The notes under the pieces: model-generated
What the model was told of the DNA's origin: nothing
Databases searched by the model: none
What the model saw: the letters and a program-made list of their open reading frames with translations, nothing else
In this document: in pieces, positions 26,819-35,333 of the stretch
How the letters are laid out: each line of letters starts with the position of its first letter
How positions within the stretch are numbered: position 1 is the stretch's first letter
Program-made: the position numbers and the translations under genes
From: an uncultured Spirochaetia bacterium
Lineage (GTDB): Bacteria; Spirochaetota; Spirochaetia; SZUA-6; Bin103
Length of the DNA stretch: 64,000 nucleotides
NCBI GenBank assembly: GCA_958296075.1
Contig: CATQHW010000001.1
Location: 434,001-498,000, forward strand
Direction: 5' to 3'

Positions 26819-26850
26819 GGCAGGGCTCGCAAGGGCCCTGCCGTTCTTTT
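26819..26850 (+). terminator. Rho-independent terminator of the binding-protein gene
   Basis: GGCAGGGC (26819-26826) pairs perfectly with GCCCTGCC (26835-26842) across an 8-nt loop and is followed by GTTCTTTT. It lies 40 nt after the binding-protein stop and before the convergent permease stop. The T-run is on the plus strand only, so it ends the rightward transcript. Confidence 0.75.
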
Positions 26851-26860
26851 GCTCGCTCGG

Positions 26861-27751
26861 TTACGCCTTCAGGGAACCCACCATGATGCCGCGCACGAAG
26901 TAGCGCTGCAGGAACGGATAGGCCAGCACGATCGGCCCGATGGTGATGAGGATCACCGCCGCCTGCACGTTATCGCGCTGAATCTGCTGGCCGAACTCGT
27001 CGTTGAACCGGTCGATGACGGCGATCTCCCGCTTGTTGAAGACCTCCTCCATCATGCGGCGGATGAAACTCTGCAGCACGATCCAGTCGTTCCCGGACGT
27101 GAAGATCAGCGCCTCGAACCATTCGTTCCAGATGCTCACGGCCGTCCAGAGCGTGACCGTGGCCAGCACCGGCATGCTCAGCGGCATGACGATCGACACC
27201 AGGATGCGCAGGTAGGTGGCGCCGTCCATCAGCGCCGACTCCTCCACCCCCTGGTCGATCGCCATGAAGAAGTTGCGGATGATGATGACGTTGAAGGCGT
27301 TCACCAGGCCCGGCAGCACCAGGACCCAGAAGGTGTTGTACAGCCCGAGCGACCGGATCAGCAGAAACGTGGGGATGAATCCGCCTGAGAAGAACAGGGT
27401 GATGACCAGGATCGCCATCAACAGGCCGCGGCCGGGAAGGTCTCGCTTGGACACCGTGTAGGCGGCCAGCGAGCAGACGAACACGCCCAGGGCGGTCCCC
27501 ACCAGCGTGCGCAGTATCGTGTTCCGGTAGGATCGCAACACCAGCGGGTCGAACAGCAGGTATTGATACGCCGATGGCGACCAGTGGGTGTTGGTCAGCT
27601 TGAAGCTCAGCGCCTTGGCTTCTTGGATGCCCTCCAGCGAAACCAGGATCAGGTTCCAGAACGGGTACAGCACGGAGAGACAGAACACGGCCATGAACAG
27701 CACGTTCACCCCGTCGAATGCATGGCTGCCGATCCCTCTGCGAATGGTCAC
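26861..27751 (-). CDS. ABC sugar importer permease, YtcP/MalG type
   Basis: A 296-residue inner-membrane protein with six predicted helices, starting VNVLFMAVFCLSVLYPFWNL. The cytoplasmic EAA loop (EESALMDGATYLRILVSIVM) contacts the ATPase, and the C-terminus ends RYFVRGIMVGSLKA, as usual for the CUT1 YtcP group. It is the second gene of a two-permease operon, 13 nt after the LplB-like gene, convergent with the binding-protein gene. With those it forms one importer; a second, paralogous set is at 45181-48889. Confidence 0.85.
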   Translation of the reverse strand: MTIRRGIGSHAFDGVNVLFMAVFCLSVLYPFWNLILVSLEGIQEAKALSFKLTNTHWSPSAYQYLLFDPLVLRSYRNTILRTLVGTALGVFVCSLAAYTVSKRDLPGRGLLMAILVITLFFSGGFIPTFLLIRSLGLYNTFWVLVLPGLVNAFNVIIIRNFFMAIDQGVEESALMDGATYLRILVSIVMPLSMPVLATVTLWTAVSIWNEWFEALIFTSGNDWIVLQSFIRRMMEEVFNKREIAVIDRFNDEFGQQIQRDNVQAAVILITIGPIVLAYPFLQRYFVRGIMVGSLKA

Positions 27752-27764
27752 GTTTTCAGCCTTC

Positions 27765-28745
27765 CTACCACAGCGCGTAGTCGCTGTAGCGCCGCGCCAG
27801 GGTGTTGGCGATCAGCACGAACATGACCGCGACCAGGTTCTGGAAGAGGCCCACGGCAGCACCGAAGTCGTACTGCCGGTCGACCAGCCCGACGCGGTAG
27901 ACGTAGGTCTCGAAGATGTCGGCGACGCTGAACACCAGCGAATTGTAGAGGTTGAATATCTGGTCGAATCCGGCCTGATTCAGGTTCTGCACGTTGAGGA
28001 TGAGCATGATCGTGATCACCGGGATCATCGCCGGCAGGGTCACGTGCAGGACCTTCTGCAGGCGATTCGCGCCGTCCACGTCGGCGGCGTCGTACAGGCC
28101 GGGATCGATGGAGGTGATCGACGCCAGGAAGATGATGCTGCCCCAGCCGATGCTCTTCCAGATGTGGGTGATGACCACGCTGAACAGGAACCAGTCGGGC
28201 TCGGCCAGGAAGTAGATCGGCTCGCCGCCCAGCGCCTCAATGACCGCACTGATCGGGCCCCGCTCCCCCGATAACAGCACCTTGAAGATGGCCCCCAACA
28301 CCACCCACGACAGGAAGTGCGGCAGGTAGGAGATGCTCTGCACCACGTGCCTGTAGCGGCGGTTGGTCAACTCGTTGAGGATCAGCGCGAAGGCGATCGG
28401 CGCCGGGAACCCGAACGCGAACTTGAGCACGCTGATGCGGAAGGTGTTGAAGATCAGCTCCAGGAACTGCGGCGTGGAGAAGAAGAACTTGAAGTGCTCG
28501 AAGTCGTTCCAGGGGCTGCCCAGTATGCCGGCTCGGGCGCTGTAGTCCTTGAACGCGATCATCACCCCGACCATGGGGACGTACTTGAAGATCGCCAGCA
28601 GGGCCAGCGGGATCAGAAAGAGCAGGTACAGCTCTTTCATGCGGACGATGCGGGATCGGGTCTGCCTCCGCAGCGTCTGTCTGACGGTCGCGTCGATGGC
28701 GCCGGGGGCCGTCGCGGTGGACGGCTTGTTCACGATCTTCATCAT
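27765..28745 (-). CDS. ABC sugar importer permease, LplB/MalF type
   Basis: A 326-residue membrane protein with six predicted helices. LYLLFLIPLALLAIFKYVPM is the first helix and SYLPHFLSWVVLGAIF is a family hallmark. The EAA-type loop DAADVDGANRLQKVLHVTLP is present and the protein ends RRYSDYALW, as LplB proteins do. ATG at 28745 (MMKIVNK) is preferred over 28838, which would overlap the divergent glycosidase-like gene start. It is the first permease gene of the operon. The divergent spacing to that gene (95 bp) suggests a shared control region and shared substrate. Confidence 0.8.
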   Translation of the reverse strand: MMKIVNKPSTATAPGAIDATVRQTLRRQTRSRIVRMKELYLLFLIPLALLAIFKYVPMVGVMIAFKDYSARAGILGSPWNDFEHFKFFFSTPQFLELIFNTFRISVLKFAFGFPAPIAFALILNELTNRRYRHVVQSISYLPHFLSWVVLGAIFKVLLSGERGPISAVIEALGGEPIYFLAEPDWFLFSVVITHIWKSIGWGSIIFLASITSIDPGLYDAADVDGANRLQKVLHVTLPAMIPVITIMLILNVQNLNQAGFDQIFNLYNSLVFSVADIFETYVYRVGLVDRQYDFGAAVGLFQNLVAVMFVLIANTLARRYSDYALW

Positions 28746-28840
28746 CGGGCGACGCTCCGCCGGCGTCAAGCCGCGGCTACTCTTCGGCGCACGTGGACGG
28801 CCGGCGGGGAGGCGGATATACTCCGCGCGAGGAGACAACC

Positions 28841-30388
28841 ATGAGCGGCCGGAACGGATCCGAGCGTACGAGCGGCTTTCCTCGCCTGATCTTCAACTCC
28901 GACGGCGACTCGACCACCTACATCGCCTACCAGCCGCCGATTACGCCGGAGCGGGCGTGTCGCGACATCGAGGAGATCGCCGGCGCCAAGGTCGACGTGT
29001 TCTCCAACTCGATGGGCCGCGGCGACGAGACCTTTTCCCACCGCACCGAGTTCGGCGATGTCTACGGCTCCAACGTCACCGATTGGCCGCAGGCGGAGGG
29101 GTTGGAATACGTGCGCGGGATGGCCGAGAGCACCAAGGCGCTCCTCGACCAGGGCATCGACATCATCGAGCTGTTGGCCGCGCGGGCGCACGCGCGCGGT
29201 ATGCAGTTCTGGCCCGCCCTGCGGATGAACGACATCCACGAAGACGACACCGCGCGCTGGAGCGCCCTGCGCAGCTCCTTCAAGAAGGAGCACCGGGAAC
29301 TGCTGATCGGGTCGCCCTATCCGAAGGTGTCCGGCTATCCCGGCTACCGGCAGGACGACTTCACGTGGGCCTTCGACTTCGCCCACGAAGCGGTGCGCGA
29401 GCGTAAGCTCGGTCTGGTCCTGGAGACCTGCGAGCGCTACGACCTGGACGGGTTCGAGATGGACTTCCAACGCGGGCGCTGGTACTTCAAGCAGGGCCAG
29501 GAAGCCGCCGGCCTGCCGCTGATGACCGACTTCATGCGCAAGGTCAGGGCCGGTACCGCCGCGATCGCGAAGCGGAAGCGGCGGCCGTTCACGCTGATGC
29601 TGCGGGTGCCGCCGACCCGCGAGCGCTGTCTGAGCACCGGCTTGGACGTGCCGGCGTGGATACGGGAGGAGCTGGCCGATTTGTTCATCCCCATGGACAA
29701 CGCCTACCTCGACATGGGGGCGGAGATCGCCGCGTTCACGGAGTTCGCCAAGGGGACCTCGTGCCGAATCGGCGGCGGCCTGGAGCGCTCCGCCAAGGCG
29801 TACGGCTACGCCGGCAACGACATGCTGTACGCCGCCGCTTCGAGCTTCTGGTACCAGGGTGCAAGCTGCATCTACCTGTTCAACTACGACTGCCACCGGC
29901 TGCCGAAGCGGGGCAGCGAGGGGTACACCCCCGACGAGCTCCAGTTTCTGCGAGAGGTCCACGACCCGCGGCGGATCGCCCGCAAGAACAAGCGGTATAC
30001 GGTCAGCGTCGACATGCAGCTCAACACCCCCGATCGGGGGGGCGAGATGCCCCTCCCCTGCGAACTCGACGGCTCCGGCCGCCGATCGTTTACGATCGTG
30101 GTCGGGGACGACCTCGAAGCCGCGCGGCGCGATCGCGCCGTAGACGACACCTGGCTGCGCGTCACCTACCGGCAGCACGACCCGGCCCAGGCGCGCGCCT
30201 CGGTGTCCCTCAACGGATGCCGCCTGGACGCCGGCCACCGGATCGAGCTGCCGGCCTCGACCACGGTGACCTACCGGGACATCCCGGTCGCCCAGGGAAC
30301 GAACCGGATCGAGGTGGCGCTCGATCGGCCCGGCGGTCAGGACCGCCTGCGCATCGATGGGATCGAGTTGGTGATCGCCTATATCTGA
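28841..30388 (+). CDS. Putative glycoside hydrolase-like TIM-barrel protein (GHL10-like)
   Basis: A 515-residue paralogue of the protein at 18726-20399 (FPRLIFNSDGDS, FWPALRMNDIH, YDLDGFEMDFQRGRWY, VPAWIREELADLF). The C-terminal beta domain reads FTIVVGDDLEAARRDRAVDD and ends GIELVIAYI. GAGGAGA lies before ATG 28841. No signal peptide, so it acts in the cytoplasm on imported material. It is divergently transcribed from the importer permeases, which makes a link to their substrate likely. The conserved acids of the DGFEMDF strand are candidate catalytic residues, but activity is unproven. Confidence 0.6.
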   Translation: MSGRNGSERTSGFPRLIFNSDGDSTTYIAYQPPITPERACRDIEEIAGAKVDVFSNSMGRGDETFSHRTEFGDVYGSNVTDWPQAEGLEYVRGMAESTKALLDQGIDIIELLAARAHARGMQFWPALRMNDIHEDDTARWSALRSSFKKEHRELLIGSPYPKVSGYPGYRQDDFTWAFDFAHEAVRERKLGLVLETCERYDLDGFEMDFQRGRWYFKQGQEAAGLPLMTDFMRKVRAGTAAIAKRKRRPFTLMLRVPPTRERCLSTGLDVPAWIREELADLFIPMDNAYLDMGAEIAAFTEFAKGTSCRIGGGLERSAKAYGYAGNDMLYAAASSFWYQGASCIYLFNYDCHRLPKRGSEGYTPDELQFLREVHDPRRIARKNKRYTVSVDMQLNTPDRGGEMPLPCELDGSGRRSFTIVVGDDLEAARRDRAVDDTWLRVTYRQHDPAQARASVSLNGCRLDAGHRIELPASTTVTYRDIPVAQGTNRIEVALDRPGGQDRLRIDGIELVIAYI

Positions 30389-30479
30389 GATCGAGTCGCC
30401 CGCACCGCGCCGGCGCCGTTCACGATCTGCCGGTACCCAAGCGCAGCGGGGCCGGCCGCGCTATGATGGGACCGCATCC

Positions 30480-31508
30480 ATGACGATGACCACATCCGGA
30501 ATCGAGCGCCTGAACGCCCTGCCGCAACGACCCTATCTGCCCGGCCCGTCGCCGCTGCAGCGGATGGAGCGGCTCTCCGAGTCGCTCGACGGCCCGGACC
30601 TGCTGGTCAAGCGCGACGACACCCTGCCGCTGGCGATGGGCGGCAACAAGGTCCGCAAGCTGGCCTACGTGGTGGCGGACGCCCTGGCGCACGGGGCCGA
30701 CACCCTGATCACCGCCGGCGCCCTCCAGTCCAACCATTGCCTGCTGACGCTGGCGGCCGCCAACCGCGAAGGGCTCGCCTGTCGTCTGGTGCTGGAGGAA
30801 CGCATCCCCGGCACCTACGATCCACAGGCCGGCGGCAACAACTTCCTGTACCGGCTGCTGGGAGCGGAGCGCATCGACGTCGTCGGACGAGGCGACACCG
30901 CCGGCGGGCTGCGCCGGGCGGCAGCCGCCGCCCGCTCGGAGGGGCGCACCCCCTACGTGATTCCGGTCGGCGGATCCAATCCGCTGGGCGGTTGCGGCTA
31001 CGCGTCGTGCGCCGTGGAGCTGCTGGCCCAACTCGTGGAGATGGGGCTGACGGCCGACCGGATCGTCTGCGCGTCCGGCAGCGGCGGTACCCATGCCGGG
31101 CTGGTGGCCGGGCTGATCGCCGCCGGCTCGGACGTCGAGGTCACCGGCGTCAACGTAAGCCGCCCGCGGGCCGAGCAGGAGTCGAGCGTCACGGCGCTGA
31201 CCGAGGCGATCCTGGCATTCCTGGAGATCGACGCCGCGCTGGCACCGGATCGGATCGCCTGCCGGGACGAATGGCTCGGCCCCGGCTACTCCCTGCCGTC
31301 AGCGGACATGTTGAACGCGGTCGCGACCGTCGCGCGGACGCAGGGGATCGTCCTCGACCCCGTGTATACGGGCAAGGCGATGGCCGGCCTGATCGGCATG
31401 ATCCGCGGCGGCGAATTGACGGCCGGCCAGACGGTCATATTTCTGCACACTGGCGGCACCGCCGCGCTGTTCGCCAGTCAGGGCATGTTCACCGCGGCCC
31501 TGGGGTGA
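30480..31508 (+). CDS. PLP-dependent D-cysteine desulfhydrase / ACC deaminase family protein
   Basis: A 342-residue fold-type II PLP enzyme. RDDTLPLAMGGNKVRKLAYV contains the PLP-binding Lys, ALQSNHC is the substrate-loop serine region, and GSGGTHAGLVAG is the phosphate-binding glycine loop. The length and motifs match D-cysteine desulfhydrase (DcyD) and 1-aminocyclopropane-1-carboxylate deaminase, which release ammonia and a keto acid from a small amino acid. The two activities cannot be told apart here. It follows the glycosidase-like gene by 91 bp and may be separately transcribed. Confidence 0.8.
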   Translation: MTMTTSGIERLNALPQRPYLPGPSPLQRMERLSESLDGPDLLVKRDDTLPLAMGGNKVRKLAYVVADALAHGADTLITAGALQSNHCLLTLAAANREGLACRLVLEERIPGTYDPQAGGNNFLYRLLGAERIDVVGRGDTAGGLRRAAAAARSEGRTPYVIPVGGSNPLGGCGYASCAVELLAQLVEMGLTADRIVCASGSGGTHAGLVAGLIAAGSDVEVTGVNVSRPRAEQESSVTALTEAILAFLEIDAALAPDRIACRDEWLGPGYSLPSADMLNAVATVARTQGIVLDPVYTGKAMAGLIGMIRGGELTAGQTVIFLHTGGTAALFASQGMFTAALG

Positions 31509-31513
31509 GGACA

Positions 31514-31725
31514 ATGCTGGAAGTCGCCGGCCGCAAACAGCTCTTCACGACCGCCGCTGCATGGACTCGGCCAGGAACGTCGAACTGACCGTCAACCCGC
31601 CGGTCAAGCTGCCGGGCCCGTGCTGCGCTCCGAACCTCCGTGGGAGGCGTTCTCCATCGGCTGGAGCTGCGTGCTGGAGGACGACGGGCTGTACAAGCTC
31701 TGGTATGCAGGGTGGGGAGGCAGTT
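31514..31725 (+). pseudogene. Frameshifted N-terminal fragment of a beta-propeller gene
   Basis: Three frames joined give MLEVAGRKQLF, then MDSARNVELTVNPPVKLPGP, then LRSEPPWEAFSIGWSCVLE and LYKLWYAGWGG. This is the opening of the propeller family seen at 20396 (compare SQRQLFIDGRFIESSDDVTL and FRMWYDAW). Two frameshifts occur within 130 bp and the rest of the gene (about 400 codons) is missing. It follows the PLP-enzyme gene by 5 nt, so an intact operon partner probably once stood here. Confidence 0.75.
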
Positions 31726-31743
31726 CCGCTGAATTCGCGCGCT

Positions 31744-32421
31744 ATGTTGCGAATCGGTCAGGCCCTCAAGTTACCATCGAAGCCAGTGTTCAGGAAGGGA
31801 CTCGCGCCTCTATTTCTCGCGGTCGGCCTGCTTGTGGCCTCACAGCCGGCTCGCGCCCAGGAAGAAAGAACCGCGCCTGCGGACCGCGAACTGCGGCGTC
31901 TGACGCTCGAACAGCTCCGCAACGGCCAATACTACCTGCCGCAGCTCGGCGACCAGGAGACCCCGATTCGATTCCACAGGGGGCAGGGATCGATCACGTT
32001 CGGCGCGGGCGCGACGGAGCGGGTGCACGCCGGACTGGTAGGCGACCTGGTCGCTTTTGGCGACCTCGACGGTGACAATGTCGCCGATGCGGCGGTCGTC
32101 GTCTTCATCGACCCGGGCGGCAGCGGCACGTTCATCCACCTGCTGGCGATGCATGACCGCGAAGGCGCGCCGGTTCAGGCGGGACGTGTGTTCCTGGGGG
32201 ATCGGGTACGCGTGGAACGCCTCATCATCCGCGGCGGCCATATCTTCGTGACGATGATCGCCCACGGGCCCGGCGAGCCGATGTGTTGCCCGGCGACCCG
32301 GACACACCGCGCGTTCACGCTGCGCGGGCGCCGGCTGGCGCCGATTCAGGTTCTCGGTCATTGTTCCTCAACCGCCGGCCCGAGCGAGGACGATCCGGCG
32401 GGCAGGGCGGCGCATGAATGA
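31744..32421 (+). CDS. Secreted protein of unknown function
   Basis: A 225-residue protein with a clear signal peptide (basic start, GLAPLFLAVGLLVASQPARA, cleavage after ARA). The mature part contains VAFGDLDGDNVADAAVVVFI, an FG-GAP/VCBS-like acidic loop that could bind calcium, and a segment of four Cys spread toward the end (CCPATR, GHCSST). I do not recognise the family. ATG at 31744 is chosen because the signal peptide starts within a few residues; upstream sequence belongs to a propeller remnant in another frame. It is flanked by gene fragments, so its context gives no functional hint. Confidence 0.55.
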   Translation: MLRIGQALKLPSKPVFRKGLAPLFLAVGLLVASQPARAQEERTAPADRELRRLTLEQLRNGQYYLPQLGDQETPIRFHRGQGSITFGAGATERVHAGLVGDLVAFGDLDGDNVADAAVVVFIDPGGSGTFIHLLAMHDREGAPVQAGRVFLGDRVRVERLIIRGGHIFVTMIAHGPGEPMCCPATRTHRAFTLRGRRLAPIQVLGHCSSTAGPSEDDPAGRAAHE

Positions 32422-32490
32422 ACGGTGCGGGCGCAGTGGTGCTCGTGCTCACTGCCCCGGATCAGACATACAGCCCAGGCGAGGTTTGCT

Positions 32491-32697
32491 TCCGTCACGA
32501 TTACGTCTGGAGGTGCCGGCTACACGTCTGCCCCGACCGTTACGTTTTCGGCAGCGCCGTCCGGAGGCACCACGGCGACCGGCACGGCAATTCTAGCGCC
32601 GAAGCGCGGCTACAGCCAGTACCAGAACCTGCATTGGGCACGCCAAGCGCTGTACGGCAAACAGTTACTGGTGCAGGTAGGTTCAGGTAGTGAGTAA
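32491..32697 (+). pseudogene. Fragment of a Gly/Thr-rich extracellular repeat protein
   Basis: The frame reads SVTITSGGAGYTSAPTVTFS and APSGGTTATGTAIL, a repeat unit common in large secreted bacterial proteins of the type SGGxGYTSAPTVTF. The sequence before it in this frame has no repeat character and no convincing start, and only one unit remains. It runs on to a stop at 32697 through sequence I cannot assign (YSQYQNLHWARQALYG). I read it as a remnant rather than a gene. The surrounding stretch 32422-32804 holds nothing else I can support apart from the inverted repeat at its end. Confidence 0.4.
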
Positions 32698-32787
32698 GTG
32701 ACGCCGCTGCACGGAGGTTGTGTCAACACGACGGTCCAGGTGCTCTTATGGGCAGCAGATAGAGGCGATTGACGGCGGCCGCAGGGT

Positions 32788-32814
32788 CTGGTTCCATGGC
32801 CGCCATGGAACCAG
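32788..32814. repeat. Perfect 13-bp inverted repeat over the AIM24-family start codon
   Basis: CTGGTTCCATGGC and GCCATGGAACCAG flank a single C. Both ATGs that could start the downstream gene (32796 and 32805) lie inside the repeat. As RNA it would form a strong hairpin hiding the start; as DNA it could be an operator for a dimeric regulator. Confidence 0.6.
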
Positions 32815-33488
32815 AGATTCGACATGCTCCCAGCTTCGCGGTAGCACGGTGCCGCATGGGCGGCGGCGAACGGCTGAAGGTGGAAGCGGGCGCGATGATG
32901 GCCCATTCGTCGGGCATGAAGCTCGAAGCCCGCATGGAGGGCGGCCTGCTCAAGGGGCTCAAGCGCAGCGTCCTCGGCGGCGAGTCGCTGTTCATATCCA
33001 CCTACACGGCGCCCGACGGCGGCGGATGGGTGGACGTCGCCGCCAAGCTGCCCGGCGATATCAAGACGCTCGACCTCGACGGCTCGCGTTCCTGGCTCAT
33101 CGAGCGCGGCAACTGGCTCGCCTCCGACGCAGGCGTGGAGATCGAAACCAAGTGGGGCGGGTCGAAGATGCTGTTCGGTGGCGAGGGCGGCTTCATGATC
33201 CACGCCGCCGGCTCGGGCCGGGCGCTGGTGGCGTCCTACGGGGCCGTGGAAGTGATGTCGCTGGCGGCGGATGAAACGGTCGTCGTCGACACCAATCACA
33301 TACTGGCCTTCGTCGACACCGTCACCTTCGATCTGCGGCGGGCGGCGCAGGGCCGCACCATGCAGTCGCTCAAGTCGGGCGAGGGCTTCGTGTTCGACTT
33401 CACCGGCCCCGGCGACATCATGGTGCAGACGCGCAACCAGCAGCAGCTCGCGGCCTGGATGAAATCCCAGATCGGCTCCCGCGAGTAG
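32805..33488 (+). CDS. TIGR00266/AIM24 family protein
   Basis: A 227-residue protein made of the beta-rich AIM24 double-barrel. Family motifs are MEPEIRHAPSFAVARC at the start, KVEAGAMMAHSSGMKLEA, LFISTYTAPDGGGWVDVA, and GEGFVFDFTGPGDIMVQTRN near the end. The family, related to yeast mitochondrial AIM24 and TRAP-like folds, is widespread but its bacterial role is unknown. Start at 32805 fits the family; 32796 is the alternative. No signal peptide. The start lies in a perfect inverted repeat that may control it. Confidence 0.85.
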   Translation: MEPEIRHAPSFAVARCRMGGGERLKVEAGAMMAHSSGMKLEARMEGGLLKGLKRSVLGGESLFISTYTAPDGGGWVDVAAKLPGDIKTLDLDGSRSWLIERGNWLASDAGVEIETKWGGSKMLFGGEGGFMIHAAGSGRALVASYGAVEVMSLAADETVVVDTNHILAFVDTVTFDLRRAAQGRTMQSLKSGEGFVFDFTGPGDIMVQTRNQQQLAAWMKSQIGSRE

Positions 33489-33524
33489 CCGAAGTCTCAA
33501 TGATAACCGGTTCGAATACCGGGA

Positions 33525-34430
33525 TCAGCCGCCCGGCAGCGTCAATCGCGACTCGTCCACCACGCTCCACTGATGGCGGCCGGGCCGCCCGGCCCGGTCC
33601 GGCAGCTCGGGGCTGATCACCGTCGTGCCGAAGTCGAGTGGCGTGGCATGGGTCGTCCCGCCTTCGGCGGTGCGAAACACGTTGTAGTCCCGCTCCGCCT
33701 CGGTCTGGGCCAGATCGATCAGGTCGCGCATGGCGAAGCGGCGGGCGGCGGCGTTGCCGACCGCGGCCATCCCCACCAGCCGTCGCTCTTCGAGCATGCG
33801 GCCGAGCCGGTTGAAGTCAGGACGCCGCGTCCCGGTATAGGTGTGCGGCTGATAGTCGGTCATGACCTGCGGCACGACGGTGCCGTCCGGCTTCCTGACC
33901 TTGACGTCGAGCGGGATCGCGCGCCGGTACGGGACCTCGCTCAGCCACTCGGCGAAGTGCAGGCTGGTGCAGCTCGCATAGGTCATGCCCAGCATCAGTA
34001 TCTGCGTGTTCAAGGCGAGCATGACCCCGAAGCAGGAGCGCAGGTCGAACACCGACAACGACGGGTCGACACCCGTGATCACCCCGGCACGGCGTCCGAT
34101 GGCGGCGAAGCTGTGCCGGTACGCCGTGCTCCGCACCGCCTGCGGATGGATGCGGACCGCCTCCGTGATGGCTCCCATCTCCGACGGATCGCTCCGCGGG
34201 TCGATGATCGGGTCGTCCTCCACTTCGTGGACGAACGTGAAGGTCGGCGCGACCAGCGTGCCGCGCTCGCCGATCACCTCCAGCAGCGCCGAAACCACGG
34301 TGTCGGCGCCGCCGCGGACCCGGCCCAGGGTCCGCATCGCCGAGTGGACCAGCACCACATCGCCGTCGTGAAGGCCGGTATCCCAGAGCCCGTGGTAGAT
34401 GTCGTCCCGGGTCACCTCGTCCTGACTCAT
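33525..34430 (-). CDS. AAC(3)-family N-acetyltransferase
   Basis: A 301-residue member of the antibiotic_NAT family. VLVHSAMRTLGRVRGGADTV and GTLVAPTFTF are the N-terminal motifs, and TSLHFAEWLSEVPYR holds the conserved His and Glu of the active site. The family uses acetyl-CoA to acetylate amino groups of aminoglycosides. Environmental members often sit in metabolic operons, as here, after an aldo/keto reductase (4-nt overlap), an amidohydrolase and a Gfo/Idh dehydrogenase. An amino-sugar or other amine substrate is more likely than an antibiotic, but both remain open. Confidence 0.8.
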   Translation of the reverse strand: MSQDEVTRDDIYHGLWDTGLHDGDVVLVHSAMRTLGRVRGGADTVVSALLEVIGERGTLVAPTFTFVHEVEDDPIIDPRSDPSEMGAITEAVRIHPQAVRSTAYRHSFAAIGRRAGVITGVDPSLSVFDLRSCFGVMLALNTQILMLGMTYASCTSLHFAEWLSEVPYRRAIPLDVKVRKPDGTVVPQVMTDYQPHTYTGTRRPDFNRLGRMLEERRLVGMAAVGNAAARRFAMRDLIDLAQTEAERDYNVFRTAEGGTTHATPLDFGTTVISPELPDRAGRPGRHQWSVVDESRLTLPGG

Positions 34431-35320
34431 CCGCGAGCCCCCAGGCGCTCGAGTTCCGCAATCAGCTCGGCCGGCATCGCTCCCCTCGTCGAGGCCTCCG
34501 CCACGTCCTCGATCTGCTCGACGTTCGCCGCGCCGCTCGACACCGTGCTCACCGCCTCGTCGGCCATGATATAGCGAAAGGCGTGCCGGGCGAGCGTACC
34601 CGGCTCCCGTCGCAGCCGCTCGATCACGGCCGTCGCGGAGCTCCGTTCACGGTCGGACAGCGCCGCCAGCGTCTTGCCGCGGGCCGCTTCGTGGCCGAAC
34701 AGCGCCCCCAACGGCGTGCCGACGATGATCCCCATGTCCTGCTTCGCCGCCGCGGGAATGACCGCCTCCCGCGCCGTCTGCGAGCACGGGTGATAGTCGT
34801 GGTAGACCAGCACGGTGTCGAACTCGCCGGTCTCCACCATCCTGGCCAGCAGCGGTATCGCCCGCGCGGTGATGCCGATCGCCTCGCAGAGTCCCGCGTC
34901 GCGGGCCGCGCGCAGGCCGTCGAGCGCCCCGCCCGGCTCCATGATGCGCTCCCAGCCGACCAAGTTGACCTCATGGATCTGCGCGACGGCAAGCCGGTCG
35001 ATGCGCAGCTTGCGCAGGCTGGCTTCCAGGCTGGCCACCACGCTGTCGCGCCGGAAATCGAGGTCCTCGGGGATGAAACCCACCTTGGTCGCCACGCGGA
35101 ACGGCCGGCCCGCCCGTTCGAGAGCCGGGCCCAGCAGCTCCTCGCTGCGCCCGTATCCCGGCGCCGTGTCGAGGTAGTTGATGCCCAGCTCCGCCGCGCG
35201 CCGCACGACCGCCGCGGTGTTTTCCTCGGCACGTTCGGGATCAAGCCCCATCAGATACGCGCCGCCCAGGCTGACCTCGCTGACGCGCATGCCGGTCCGG
35301 CCCAGCGTGCGGTATCTCAC
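34427..35320 (-). CDS. Aldo/keto reductase
   Basis: A 297-residue NAD(P)H-dependent (alpha/beta)8 oxidoreductase. MRYRTLGRTGMRVSEVSLGG is the family opening. The tetrad includes Asp and Tyr in NYLDTAPGYGRSEELLG, Lys in VATKVGF, and His in AQIHEVN. It belongs to the subgroup related to L-galactose or D-threo-aldose dehydrogenases. It overlaps the acetyltransferase gene by 4 nt and follows the amidohydrolase by 13 nt, so it works in the same pathway, probably oxidising a sugar or lactol. Confidence 0.85.
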   Translation of the reverse strand: MRYRTLGRTGMRVSEVSLGGAYLMGLDPERAEENTAAVVRRAAELGINYLDTAPGYGRSEELLGPALERAGRPFRVATKVGFIPEDLDFRRDSVVASLEASLRKLRIDRLAVAQIHEVNLVGWERIMEPGGALDGLRAARDAGLCEAIGITARAIPLLARMVETGEFDTVLVYHDYHPCSQTAREAVIPAAAKQDMGIIVGTPLGALFGHEAARGKTLAALSDRERSSATAVIERLRREPGTLARHAFRYIMADEAVSTVSSGAANVEQIEDVAEASTRGAMPAELIAELERLGARG

Positions 35321-35333
35321 TCGCGCGGTTCCC

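Noticed and set aside
33525-34430. Aminoglycoside resistance gene
   Set aside because: The family matches, but the operon context is metabolic; resistance cannot be claimed from sequence.
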